From Lucifuga dentata (Eukaryota > Chordata > Actinopteri > Ophidiiformes > Bythitidae), in contig VXCM01000161.1 in assembly GCA_014773175.1 (NCBI GenBank), forward strand, positions 124,001 to 188,000: a DNA stretch of 64,000 nt. The letters are read 5' to 3'. The notes under the pieces were generated by a model. The model searched no databases, was not told the DNA's origin, and worked only from the letters and a program-made list of their open reading frames with translations. Below, piece by piece: positions 61,501-64,000 of this stretch. Both the position numbers and the translations under genes were made by a program. The first letter of the stretch is position 1; each line of letters starts with the position of its first letter.

Positions 61501-62556
61501 TATTCCTTCTAATTTTTCAAGCTGATTAACCATGTGTTAACATTGCAATGCCATAATGTACTGTCCCTCTCTTGACTGCATTTTGAGACATCGTTTTCTT
61601 GCTCTGTAATAATTGTCTTTTAGGAAATGCTCAACCAGGCACAGAAATTTTCAACCTGCCTGCTGTTACCAGCTCCAGTAAGTAGCAGTGCTGCTCATTC
61701 AGACGCTAAATGCTTCACTTTACTTGATGTCATCTCTCTCATTGTATGTTTTGTTGTGTTGTGATCTATAGGCAGCATCAACCTGAGGAATCACTCCTTT
61801 AGTGACCCAGCAAGTAACCTGGGCCTGGAGGACATCATCCGCAAGGCCTTGATGGGCAACTTGGAGGAGAGACAGGAGGAGCACCTGGGAGGAGCAGGGC
61901 CTCAGTCTGGCAACAATATGCCCGGCTTAGGCAGCGATGCCCGCCAAGAGTCTAGCCCATCACCTAGTATGGGTAGGCAGTAATCACACAGTTGGCATAC
62001 AAAGCAGCACTGACCTTACCTGTGTTAACAATAATTAACATGTTGGTGTTCTCACATCCTGTCTGAACCACAGGGAAGCAGAAAATGCAGAGCAAAGCCA
62101 ACAGTCGGAAATCCAAATCACCAAATCTGGGTCAGGCCTACACCGGAGGGGAACGTCCTTCCTCAGTCTCCTCTGTCCACTCCGAGGGAGACTATCACAG
62201 ACAAGCCCCAGCATGGGCCTGGGAGGACCGACCATCATCCACAGGTGAGCTAAAAACCCCCTGCTGTCAGCGTACTGTTTGCACAGACTGCATCCCAGAA
62301 CTCAGACAGAAATACATGGGTGCATGATATCTCACTTCCTCTTCTCTTTACCCCAGGATCCATACAGTTCCCTTACAATCCTCTGACTATGCGCATGCTG
62401 AGCAGCACACCACCCACTTCCATGGCTTCCCCCTCCATACAGAGCCAGCAGCCGCAGCCACCGCTGACCGGACCCCCAGTGGCCCAGCAGCGCTTGTGGG
62501 AGCGGGAGCCGCTGCTGTCAGAGCAGTATGAAACCCTGTCGGACAGCGATGACTGA
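16039..62556 (+). CDS. ncor1: ncor1, nuclear receptor corepressor 1 (complete, 45 coding exons)
   Basis: NCOR1 is the nuclear scaffold that bridges unliganded nuclear receptors and BCL6-type repressors to HDAC3, TBL1/TBLR1 and GPS2. Forty-five GT-AG exons, each listed separately, join without a phase clash into 7,206 nt (2,401 residues; about 2,380 once a 63-nt apparent assembly duplication in exon 1 is removed; human is 2,440). Visible domains, numbered as written: coiled coil of the TBL1/GPS2-binding region (about 190-225), SANT1/DAD (about 447-510), SANT2 (about 669-722), repeated GSI.QGTP motifs (about 1,100-1,310), BCL6-type motif ending in RSIHEIPR (exon 29), Arg/Glu helix (exon 34), CoRNR boxes IDVII (exon 36), VSHII (exons 38/39) and LEDII (exon 43), and C-terminus LSDSDD. 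The paralogue ncor2 is the alternative, but the pigl neighbour and exon 34 to 45 sequence favour ncor1. Confidence 0.97.
19578..20004. mobile_element. MITE with tagggctggac ends, about 427 bp
   Basis: The left end tagggctggacaata and the reverse complement of the right end, tagggttggacgata, match at 13 of 15 bases. The interior is AT-rich and non-coding. Such TAGGGCTGG(A/G)CGATA ends are common on fish miniature elements. I could not define a target duplication with confidence. It ends 67 bases before ncor1 exon 2. Confidence 0.65.
20072..20166 (+). CDS. ncor1: ncor1 coding exon 2
   Basis: The exon is 95 nt, acceptor cttcag, donor GAAAG|gtatgg, leaving phase 2. It encodes [13 protein letters not shown], a block shared with human NCOR1. 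The Gln-rich stretch found before this block in mammals is absent here. Confidence 0.95.
20578..20785 (+). CDS. ncor1: ncor1 coding exon 3
   Basis: The exon is 208 nt, acceptor ctgcag, donor AAAAG|gtgagc, ending in phase 0. It encodes the EAKRPRLE block (human ESKRPRLE) of repression domain 1. Confidence 0.95.
21186..21368 (+). CDS. ncor1: ncor1 coding exon 4 (coiled coil)
   Basis: The exon is 183 nt, phase 0 at both ends, acceptor gccag, donor CAG|gttggt. It encodes [20 protein letters not shown] and the following heptad-like helix ending LKKKQ. This is the coiled coil that contacts TBL1/GPS2 in mammalian corepressors and is almost identical to human. Confidence 0.97.
21608..21680. repeat. 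Long near-perfect stem-loop in ncor1 intron 4
   Basis: The arms 21,608-21,641 and 21,647-21,680 are inverted copies over 34 bases with one C/A mismatch and a 5-base ctcaa loop. The arm starts gaaaaagacagttcatatcc. I recognise no named element. It could be a fold-back element or a hairpin RNA precursor. Confidence 0.9.
22561..22605 (+). repeat. Poly-A run with one N
   Basis: About 40 A with an N at 22,587, in ncor1 intron 5's upstream neighbour (intron 4). The true length is unresolved. Confidence 0.8.
22864..22977 (+). CDS. ncor1: ncor1 coding exon 5
   Basis: The exon is 114 nt, phase 0, acceptor tcttag, donor AGG|gttggt (a weak donor, the same hexamer as exon 4). It finishes the coiled coil (QQLEEEA) and encodes [14 protein letters not shown]. 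Confidence 0.97.
24091..25851. mobile_element. hAT-like DNA transposon, 1,761 bp, with 8-bp TSD
   Basis: The ends cagtcccggcg and, reverse-complemented, cagacccggcg match at 10 of 11 bases. The exact 8-base sequence gttgtggt flanks both ends (24,083-24,090 and 25,852-25,859). The 10-mer gggcgggcat occurs near the left end (24,139) and three times near the right end (25,787, 25,808, and inverted at 25,827-25,836), like transposase-binding subterminal repeats. A minus-strand frame of 135 codons (24,210-24,617) is not a transposase I recognise, so the copy is probably non-autonomous. It includes a poly-T run with N at 25,739. Confidence 0.85.
26019..26075 (+). CDS. ncor1: ncor1 coding exon 6
   Basis: The exon is 57 nt, phase 0, acceptor ttccag, donor CTG|gtaagt. 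It encodes [19 protein letters not shown], nearly identical to human. Confidence 0.97.
26233..26285 (+). CDS. ncor1: ncor1 coding exon 7
   Basis: The exon is 53 nt, acceptor tcttag, donor AAGAC|gtgagt, leaving phase 2. It encodes [17 protein letters not shown]. Confidence 0.97.
27013..27079 (+). CDS. ncor1: ncor1 coding exon 8
   Basis: The exon is 67 nt, acceptor ttgcag, donor AGG|gtaagt, ending in phase 0. It encodes [18 protein letters not shown] and the following basic residues. Confidence 0.97.
28573..28745 (+). CDS. ncor1: ncor1 coding exon 9
   Basis: The exon is 173 nt, acceptor gcacag, donor AGAG|gtaaca, leaving phase 2. It encodes a charged helical block starting [18 protein letters not shown] and ending REQQERFQR, as in human. 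Confidence 0.97.
29694..29726. repeat. Perfect 15-bp-arm stem-loop
   Basis: The arms tttaaccccctggca (29,694-29,708) and tgccagggggttaaa (29,712-29,726) pair perfectly around a gga loop. Right after it the 12-mer atctggcattta recurs in tandem. It lies in ncor1 intron 9. Confidence 0.9.
29945..30073 (+). repeat. Exact 64-bp duplication around a single N (likely assembly artefact)
   Basis: The block 29,945-30,008 is repeated exactly at 30,010-30,073 with N at 30,009. It lies 100 bases before ncor1 exon 10, in the intron. The exact match and single N suggest two unmerged contig ends. Confidence 0.85.
30174..30264 (+). CDS. ncor1: ncor1 coding exon 10
   Basis: The exon is 91 nt, acceptor ccatag, donor GAG|gtgggt, ending in phase 0. 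It encodes [20 protein letters not shown] and IIDGLSEQE. The acceptor lacks a long pyrimidine tract. Confidence 0.96.
30494..30672 (+). CDS. ncor1: ncor1 coding exon 11 (DAD and start of SANT1)
   Basis: The exon is 179 nt, acceptor ctgcag, donor GAA|gtgagt, leaving phase 2. It encodes the DAD motif that activates HDAC3 ([26 protein letters not shown]) and the first SANT1 helix ([13 protein letters not shown]). Confidence 0.97.
30773..30827 (+). CDS. ncor1: ncor1 coding exon 12 (SANT1)
   Basis: The exon is 55 nt, acceptor ttgcag, donor AAG|gtgaat, ending in phase 0. It encodes the SANT1 second helix, [18 protein letters not shown]. Confidence 0.97.
31509..31610 (+). CDS. ncor1: ncor1 coding exon 13 (end of SANT1)
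   Basis: The exon is 102 nt, phase 0, acceptor gtttag, donor CAG|gtaaac. It encodes the recognition-like third helix ([12 protein letters not shown]) and a basic tail [12 protein letters not shown]. The first residues are CVAD where human has SVPD. Confidence 0.97.
32349..32388. repeat. Perfect 17-bp-arm stem-loop
   Basis: The arms accttcagcaagtcagc (32,349-32,365) and gctgacttgctgaaggt (32,372-32,388) pair perfectly around catcca. It lies in intron 13, close to a poly-T run. Confidence 0.9.
33990..34600 (+). promoter_or_regulatory. ncor1: GC-rich island in intron 13; candidate internal promoter and first exon
   Basis: This part of the 7.2 kb AT-rich intron 13 is richer in G/C and CpG (for example gggcgggcgagtgacgg and cggcagtgccgtggctcggc). 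An ATG with G at +4 (34,494) opens 13 codons to a possible donor, CCA|gtaagc at 34,532/34,533. That donor is phase 0, matching exon 14, and would start an isoform without the SANT1 domain. A stronger donor, GCAG|gtatgt at 34,591/34,592, would instead leave this ATG in a closed upstream frame. The function is inferred only. Confidence 0.3.
35600..35655 (+). mobile_element. LINE-like 3' tail fragment
   Basis: The sequence tgtgctgcagcaacttaatt, then ttcctggggcattaataaag and ttgatct, resembles the 3' end of fish L2-type LINEs (gctgcaac..aatttccc.gggattaataaagtatct). No coding part accompanies it. Confidence 0.5.
38540..38580 (+). repeat. Poly-T run with one N
   Basis: About 40 T with N at 38,561, in ncor1 intron 13. 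Its true length is unresolved. Confidence 0.8.
38796..38926 (+). CDS. ncor1: ncor1 coding exon 14 (acidic/Lys linker)
   Basis: The exon is 131 nt, acceptor ctacag, donor CTAG|gtaagc, leaving phase 2. It opens [10 protein letters not shown] (human QIARPSQEEK) and then encodes a highly charged Lys/Glu/Asp linker ending in EKEDS. Confidence 0.97.
38977..39005. repeat. Small stem-loop downstream of exon 14
   Basis: The arms ccacaggtaaa and tttacctgtgg are perfect inverted copies around gtttcca, and the outer ggcc/ggcc bases extend the stem past one bulge. It contains caggtaaa, a donor-like sequence, 50 bases after the exon 14 donor. Confidence 0.75.
39672..39967 (+). CDS. ncor1: ncor1 coding exon 15
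   Basis: The exon is 296 nt, acceptor ccacag, donor AAAG|gtgaac, leaving phase 1. It encodes [19 protein letters not shown], then an Ala/Pro/Glu-rich low-complexity segment as in human. Confidence 0.95.
40499..40897. mobile_element. Tc1/mariner-like MITE, about 399 bp
   Basis: The left end tatactacaggcctgaagtt and the reverse complement of the right end tacactactagtcagaagtt begin inverted repeats that continue through tgaggycacccccaratt, about 30 of 38 bases matching. The aagtttgagg.caccc core is typical of Tc1-like element ends in fish. TA at both borders fits the Tc1/mariner target. A poly-A run with N at 40,559 lies inside. Confidence 0.75.
41038..41254 (+). repeat. Diverged direct repeat, two copies of 33 bp
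   Basis: The copies gccggtgattacatgacctc at 41,038 and gccagtgatcacatagcctc at 41,222 continue to ggta and match at about 25 of 33 bases, 184 bases apart. Probably remnants of an unidentified dispersed repeat in intron 15. Confidence 0.5.
43116..43248 (+). repeat. Exact 66-bp duplication around a single N (likely assembly artefact)
   Basis: The block 43,116-43,181 is repeated exactly at 43,183-43,248 with N at 43,182. It lies in a GC-rich part of intron 15, about 320 bases before exon 16. Confidence 0.85.
43317..43340 (+). repeat. (GA)12 microsatellite
   Basis: Twelve uninterrupted GA units in ncor1 intron 15, inside a wider purine-rich stretch (43,260-43,400). Confidence 0.95.
43566..43631 (+). 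CDS. ncor1: ncor1 coding exon 16 (start of SANT2)
   Basis: The exon is 66 nt, acceptor atttag, donor AAAG|gtagtg, phase 1 at both ends. It encodes [15 protein letters not shown], the first helix of SANT2, identical to human in this block. Confidence 0.97.
44140..45200 (+). repeat. Two diverged repeat copies, the second split by a tandem array
   Basis: The segment acaagaagacattgctgcta occurs at 44,167 and 44,494. The segment gttccaggagaatactg occurs near 44,231 and 45,158. Order and spacing suggest one ancestral unit present twice, the second interrupted by the 143-bp tandem array. Both copies are preceded by tttgcttccc and a T run (N at 44,468 in the second). I cannot name the family. Confidence 0.6.
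44721..45123 (+). repeat. Tandem repeat, 143-bp unit, about 2.8 copies
   Basis: Units starting gtgcagttcccctgagagcc begin at 44,721, 44,864 and 45,007, a period of exactly 143. I see no differences between copies. The third stops after gaactacac at 45,123. Such identity means a very recent expansion or an assembly effect. It lies in ncor1 intron 16. Confidence 0.95.
46611..46825. mobile_element. Small MITE, 215 bp
   Basis: The left end tacactatcagtcagaagta and the reverse complement of the right end tatagtatcagtcagaaata continue into agtacaaccctgtctat and agtacacccctgtctat, about 33 of 37 bases matching. TA borders suggest a Tc1/mariner-type MITE. It ends 87 bases before exon 17. Confidence 0.8.
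46913..47049 (+). CDS. ncor1: ncor1 coding exon 17 (SANT2)
   Basis: The exon is 137 nt, acceptor ttctag, donor CAG|gtaagt, ending in phase 0. It encodes the rest of SANT2: [19 protein letters not shown], then [17 protein letters not shown]. This domain reads histone tails in mammalian corepressors. Confidence 0.97.
47143..47236 (+). CDS. ncor1: ncor1 coding exon 18
   Basis: The exon is 94 nt, acceptor tcccag, donor GAAG|gtcaga (weak), leaving phase 1. It encodes an Arg/Ala block and then an acidic [11 protein letters not shown] run. Intron 17 before it is only 93 bases. Confidence 0.93.
49011..49143 (+). repeat. CT microsatellite inside an exact 66-bp duplication around N
   Basis: The block 49,011-49,076 (CT repeat, three cactct units, then acctgcattttcaaataaac agg) is repeated exactly at 49,078-49,143 with N at 49,077. 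A real CT microsatellite is present, but the doubling is probably an assembly artefact. Confidence 0.85.
49485..49932 (+). CDS. ncor1: ncor1 coding exon 19
   Basis: The exon is 448 nt, the longest, acceptor ccccag, donor AGAG|gtaggt, from phase 1 to phase 2. It encodes a Ser/Asp/Glu-rich poorly conserved linker and then the conserved [15 protein letters not shown] block found in human NCOR1. It contains two psi-K-x-E SUMO consensus sites, VKEE and VKME. Confidence 0.95.
50082..50193 (+). CDS. ncor1: ncor1 coding exon 20
   Basis: The exon is 112 nt, acceptor ctttag, donor ATG|gttagt, ending in phase 0. It encodes [16 protein letters not shown] and ends IPPM, as in human. The T-rich tract just upstream contains an unresolved N (50,047). 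Confidence 0.95.
50609..50786 (+). CDS. ncor1: ncor1 coding exon 21
   Basis: The exon is 178 nt, acceptor tcctag, donor GATG|gtaaga, leaving phase 1. It encodes [16 protein letters not shown] (human YQRHIKAMHESALLEE). Confidence 0.95.
51473..51640 (+). CDS. ncor1: ncor1 coding exon 22
   Basis: The exon is 168 nt, acceptor ctgcag, donor CCAG|gtaaaa, phase 1 at both ends, so it could be skipped without a frameshift. It encodes [18 protein letters not shown] and a Pro/Ser-rich tail. I do not recall a close counterpart in human NCOR1, so it may be lineage-specific or lost in mammals. Confidence 0.9.
53273..53424 (+). CDS. ncor1: ncor1 coding exon 23
   Basis: The exon is 152 nt, donor CAG|gtaaga, ending in phase 0. 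It encodes a Pro-rich segment and ends [12 protein letters not shown], the start of the first GSISQ|GTP motif. The acceptor accag is preceded by poly-T with an unresolved N at 53,259. Confidence 0.95.
53700..53814 (+). CDS. ncor1: ncor1 coding exon 24
   Basis: The exon is 115 nt, acceptor tgtcag, donor CCTG|gtagga, leaving phase 1. It encodes [10 protein letters not shown] and [13 protein letters not shown], matching human. Confidence 0.96.
54184..54269 (+). CDS. ncor1: ncor1 coding exon 25
   Basis: The exon is 86 nt, acceptor ttccag, donor CAG|gtgaga, ending in phase 0. It ends SFRGSITQ, the second GSI.Q|GTP motif. Confidence 0.95.
54412..54574 (+). CDS. ncor1: ncor1 coding exon 26
   Basis: The exon is 163 nt, acceptor aaacag, donor GATG|gtgagt, leaving phase 1. 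It starts [19 protein letters not shown] and ends [14 protein letters not shown], identical to human in the last block. Confidence 0.97.
54669..54794 (+). CDS. ncor1: ncor1 coding exon 27
   Basis: The exon is 126 nt, acceptor ccaaag, donor GAGG|gtatga, phase 1 at both ends. It encodes [19 protein letters not shown], related to human IKNAREGTRSPRTAHEISLKR. Confidence 0.95.
54879..54962 (+). CDS. ncor1: ncor1 coding exon 28
   Basis: The exon is 84 nt, acceptor tctcag, donor CAAG|gtatgc, phase 1 at both ends. It encodes [10 protein letters not shown] and ends ITGSIMQ, the third GSI.Q motif. Confidence 0.95.
55056..55303 (+). CDS. ncor1: ncor1 coding exon 29 (BCL6-type binding motif)
   Basis: The exon is 248 nt, acceptor ttacag, donor CAG|gtaaaa, ending in phase 0. 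It starts [12 protein letters not shown], contains QIKRESSP (an IKRE SUMO consensus) and then [18 protein letters not shown]. In human NCOR1 this segment ([17 protein letters not shown]) binds the BCL6 BTB domain. Confidence 0.96.
55597..55915 (+). CDS. ncor1: ncor1 coding exon 30
   Basis: The exon is 319 nt, acceptor tcccag, donor GAAG|gtatct, leaving phase 1. It encodes [17 protein letters not shown], then [20 protein letters not shown]. It begins IHSLNQ where human has GTPIKFDNN, so the fourth GTP motif is missing. Confidence 0.95.
56084..56308 (+). CDS. ncor1: ncor1 coding exon 31 (NAGNAG acceptor)
   Basis: The exon is 225 nt from the first acceptor (aag) or 222 nt from the second (gag), both in frame; donor CCTG|gtatag, phase 1 at both ends. 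It encodes [20 protein letters not shown] and [13 protein letters not shown]. Confidence 0.93.
56517..56720 (+). CDS. ncor1: ncor1 coding exon 32 (NAGNAG acceptor)
   Basis: The exon is 204 nt, donor CGAG|gtacgg, phase 1 at both ends. The acceptor is ttTAGCAG, so one Ala codon is optional. It encodes [20 protein letters not shown] and [12 protein letters not shown], identical to human. Confidence 0.97.
57161..57310 (+). CDS. ncor1: ncor1 coding exon 33
   Basis: The exon is 150 nt, donor CCAG|gtgagg, phase 1 at both ends. It encodes [20 protein letters not shown]. The acceptor gtaaaag is weak, with purines at -3 to -6. Confidence 0.96.
58110..58271 (+). CDS. ncor1: ncor1 coding exon 34 (Arg/Glu repeat helix)
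   Basis: The exon is 162 nt, acceptor cctcag, donor GGAG|gtgagc, phase 1 at both ends. It encodes [14 protein letters not shown] and a long alternating Arg/Glu low-complexity helix ending ANEYMRG, the counterpart of the human EREREREK stretch. Confidence 0.97.
58468..58501 (+). repeat. (TG)17 tract abutting the exon 35 acceptor
   Basis: Seventeen uninterrupted TG units end six bases before exon 35 (then gttcag). The usual pyrimidine tract is replaced by UG repeats. Confidence 0.97.
58508..58649 (+). CDS. ncor1: ncor1 coding exon 35
   Basis: The exon is 142 nt, acceptor gttcag after a (TG)17 tract, donor TTAAT|gtaagt, from phase 1 to phase 2. It encodes [20 protein letters not shown] and [11 protein letters not shown]. 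Skipping it would shift the frame. Confidence 0.96.
58921..59366 (+). CDS. ncor1: ncor1 coding exon 36 (CoRNR box 3; internal donor)
   Basis: The exon is 446 nt, acceptor cattag, donor AGCT|gtaagt, from phase 2 to phase 1. It encodes [19 protein letters not shown], a short Gln run, then [20 protein letters not shown]. The nuclear-receptor-interaction core IDVII is at 59,282-59,296. An internal donor at 59,153/59,154 (GGGG|gtaagc) has the same phase as the terminal donor. Confidence 0.97.
59154..59366 (+). promoter_or_regulatory. ncor1: Alternatively spliced segment of exon 36 (CoRNR box 3 cassette)
   Basis: Use of the internal donor would drop these 213 nt (71 codons) in frame, removing the IDVII motif. 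This corresponds in position to the exon 37b choice described for mammalian NCoR and SMRT, where the short form lacks the third receptor-interaction domain. Usage here is inferred. Confidence 0.7.
59589..59705 (+). CDS. ncor1: ncor1 coding exon 37
   Basis: The exon is 117 nt, acceptor ctgcag, donor GCAG|gtggga, phase 1 at both ends. It encodes [18 protein letters not shown] (human [17 protein letters not shown]). Confidence 0.96.
60116..60267 (+). CDS. ncor1: ncor1 coding exon 38 (first half of CoRNR box 2)
   Basis: The exon is 152 nt, acceptor cctcag, donor TCG|gtaaga, ending in phase 0. It encodes a Pro/Gln/Ser-rich segment and ends [10 protein letters not shown]. The CoRNR core is split here: VS in this exon and HII in the next. 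Confidence 0.96.
60363..60580 (+). CDS. ncor1: ncor1 coding exon 39 (second half of CoRNR box 2)
   Basis: The exon is 218 nt, acceptor gcacag, donor CTAG|gtagat, leaving phase 2. It starts [11 protein letters not shown] and includes NRYSPENQ and [13 protein letters not shown], as in human. Confidence 0.96.
60697..60840 (+). CDS. ncor1: ncor1 coding exon 40
   Basis: The exon is 144 nt, acceptor ttcaag, donor TCAG|gtacga, phase 2 at both ends. It encodes RPGKSPERG and [17 protein letters not shown]. Confidence 0.95.
61265..61410 (+). CDS. ncor1: ncor1 coding exon 41
   Basis: The exon is 146 nt, acceptor ttcaag, donor GTTG|gtaagt, from phase 2 to phase 1. It encodes [20 protein letters not shown] and [11 protein letters not shown], identical to human apart from the end. 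Confidence 0.97.
61624..61677 (+). CDS. ncor1: ncor1 coding exon 42
   Basis: The exon is 54 nt, acceptor ttttag, donor TCCA|gtaagt, phase 1 at both ends. It encodes [15 protein letters not shown]. Confidence 0.96.
61772..61972 (+). CDS. ncor1: ncor1 coding exon 43 (CoRNR box 1)
   Basis: The exon is 201 nt, acceptor ctatag, donor ATGG|gtaggc, phase 1 at both ends. It encodes [20 protein letters not shown]; the receptor-binding core LEDII is at 61,825-61,839. The tail is not conserved. Confidence 0.97.
62074..62244 (+). CDS. ncor1: ncor1 coding exon 44
   Basis: The exon is 171 nt, acceptor ccacag, donor ACAG|gtgagc, phase 1 at both ends. It encodes [20 protein letters not shown] and [13 protein letters not shown], as in human. 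Confidence 0.97.
62357..62556 (+). CDS. ncor1: ncor1 coding exon 45 (stop codon)
   Basis: The exon is 200 nt of coding sequence, acceptor ccccag. It starts [19 protein letters not shown], is Pro/Gln-rich in the middle, and ends [10 protein letters not shown] then TGA at 62,554-62,556. This C-terminus is the same as in human NCOR1. Confidence 0.98.
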
Positions 62557-62784
62557 GCCCTGCTTGCTGCAGCCCTACGCTGAAGCTTGTCTGTTAACCC
62601 CCATCCCCCAAAACTAACCTCACTCACTGGCGAGTGTGACAAGTAGATGGGGTGGTGTCACTTTTTGGTGCTATGGCGCCCCCTGGCTGTTTGCTAAGAG
62701 TAAGGCAGCAGCCCGTGAACAGGCAGGGCTGTCCAGAACAAAATTCCCTTTTGGTCTGGAAGCACTCACCCAGCCTGTCGGGGA

Positions 62785-62790
62785 AATAAA
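62785..62790 (+). terminator. ncor1: Polyadenylation signal AATAAA (proximal)
   Basis: Canonical hexamer 229 bases after the stop codon. Confidence 0.55.
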
Positions 62791-62930
62791 GAAAACTTGA
62801 CTGAGAGGATGATATGAGCTATAGTAAAGATGAAGAACTTAATATGTAAAAAGAAACAACATGAGAGACAATTTCTGAATTTTGTTTGATTTCTGTAAAG
62901 ATGCACCTCGTCTTTAAGAAAATCATTGTC

Positions 62931-62938
62931 TGTAAATA
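62931..62938 (+). promoter_or_regulatory. ncor1: Pumilio response element TGTAAATA in 3' UTR
   Basis: Exact match to the UGUANAUA consensus, downstream of the proximal polyadenylation signal, so only the long form would carry it. Confidence 0.5.
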
Positions 62939-63638
62939 GAGTAACCTTTTTTGCAGTGTTTTTCTTAACTTGATTATTTCTTATTTTAATGTTGCTTTCA
63001 AATTGATCCACTTTAAATGGGAAGAGTAGGGGGTGTATTCTTTAATATCACAGTTCGTCTCTCCTTGTCTATCCCCACCTCCACTCTCCTGACACCCACT
63101 CTTATCTATTACCATAGCGATGCTAAGAGAGACGCAGAGCTGTGGTTTGTACTTGACCATGAGTGGAACACAGAGAATGTGCCAGCCCCGCGTGCCATCC
63201 ACCAAGCACCACCAGAGCCTGAACATTGTGGACCTTTGAGGATGAAACAACCCGCAGACTAACATTTCATATAGCACTGTAATTTGTCTTCGCCACACAG
63301 TGGAGATGATGCATGGATTGTAACTATCAGATGGTAGAAGTAACGTGTCACCCTGTTAGACAAAGAAATGTCTTCAAAACAAGTTGAGAACACTGGTGTG
63401 AGAGCAGAAAGGTGAAGAGTCTGATATAAGCTTAATATTGCCAGAAAAGAGAATTCTTATGACTACTTCTGGGCCCCATGTTGACCTGAATAATGAAAGT
63501 GAGCCAATTTTTTTTTTTTTTTTTTANTTTTTTTTTTTTTTTTTTAATGAAGCTGACCATGGTGTGTCACGTGACGTGTAGCTGTCTCTCTACGGTTCCC
63601 AACCTGCCCAGAATAATCTGCTCTGCAACATTATGGTA

Positions 63639-63644
63639 AATAAA
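63639..63644 (+). terminator. ncor1: Polyadenylation signal AATAAA (distal)
   Basis: Canonical hexamer 1,083 bases after the stop codon, followed by a TG-containing stretch (gtatgtcagg). Confidence 0.6.
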
Positions 63645-63660
63645 AGTATGTCAGGAACTT

Positions 63661-64000
63661 ATTTTGAGAGGTTTCGCCATGCCTTGTGGCTTGAGAAAGA
63701 AGGCAGCTTTAACTAATTTTCTCAGAGATATACGTTGGTGTTTGTATTTGTTTCTGTATTCCCTCTATTATTTTGATACTGTCCAGACATAAATTTGAAC
63801 TCAGTGTAATTTTTTTTTCCATTATACAAAAATGCAAAACTAACCAAACAGAAAGAATGGTCTGCACCATTGTTGCACTTTTTTGCTTTGTAGCTTTTGA
63901 CAACAAAAAGCATATTACCTGCTGTGTAACTTATTCAACCTCCAGCACAGGACTATACTAAAGTGTGCTTTAACTCTTTCCCACTACTTAAAGGAATCTG
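63661..64000. other. Intergenic, nothing recognised
   Basis: AT-rich sequence. The overlapping short open frames on both strands show no domain or family resemblance. Confidence 0.6.

Larger units (their letters stand above)
62557..63660 (+). other. ncor1: ncor1 3' UTR (extent inferred)
   Basis: The transcript may end after either of two polyadenylation signals, aataaa at 62,785 and at 63,639. A Pumilio-type TGTAAATA lies at 62,931-62,938. A poly-T run with N (63,510-63,545) is inside. Open frames here are not conserved coding sequence as far as I can tell. Confidence 0.6.

Noticed and set aside
1..64000. CRISPR array, operon, phage or other prokaryotic system
   Set aside because: All coding signal is spliced vertebrate gene sequence; the repeats present are microsatellites, MITEs and duplicates.

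Overview
The window is vertebrate nuclear DNA, most likely from a teleost fish. Genes are split by GT-AG introns. The introns carry fish-type hAT and Tc1-like miniature elements, LINE tails ending in an aataaagt motif, and many homopolymer runs. Two protein genes can be supported, lying head to head.

Left part (1 to about 9,000, minus strand): the first three coding exons of pigl, the ER N-acetylglucosaminyl-phosphatidylinositol de-N-acetylase of GPI-anchor synthesis. The rest of the gene lies beyond the left edge. Centre (about 8,800 to 9,680): a divergent promoter region with a YY1-type AAGATGGCG motif and a probable non-coding first exon of the rightward gene. Right part (16,039 to 62,556, plus strand): a complete ncor1 (nuclear receptor corepressor 1). 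I could trace it as 45 coding exons whose phases agree from ATG to TGA. It encodes 2,401 codons as written, or about 2,380 after removing an apparent assembly duplication in exon 1. A 3' UTR of about 1.1 kb follows, and the last few hundred bases hold nothing recognisable.

The pigl/ncor1 head-to-head pairing is the order known in human 17p11.2, which supports calling this ncor1 and not its paralogue ncor2. The corepressor has all its landmarks: the N-terminal coiled coil, SANT1/deacetylase-activating domain, SANT2, a BCL6-type binding motif, three CoRNR boxes and the LSDSDD tail. The two genes share a promoter region but not a pathway.

The observations most worth following are these. An internal, frame-preserving splice donor in exon 36 would remove the third nuclear-receptor-interaction motif, matching the known mammalian 37b splice choice. 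A (TG)17 tract abuts the exon 35 acceptor. Two neighbouring exons have NAGNAG acceptors. A GC-rich island in the 7.2 kb intron 13 could be an internal promoter with an in-phase ATG exon. A near-perfect 34-bp-arm hairpin sits in intron 4. Two hAT elements have intact 8-bp target duplications. Eighteen single N positions lie in homopolymers or between exact 62-66 bp duplicates, and one of these corrupts the ncor1 N-terminus. I saw no prokaryotic system, CRISPR array, viral gene or toxin gene.
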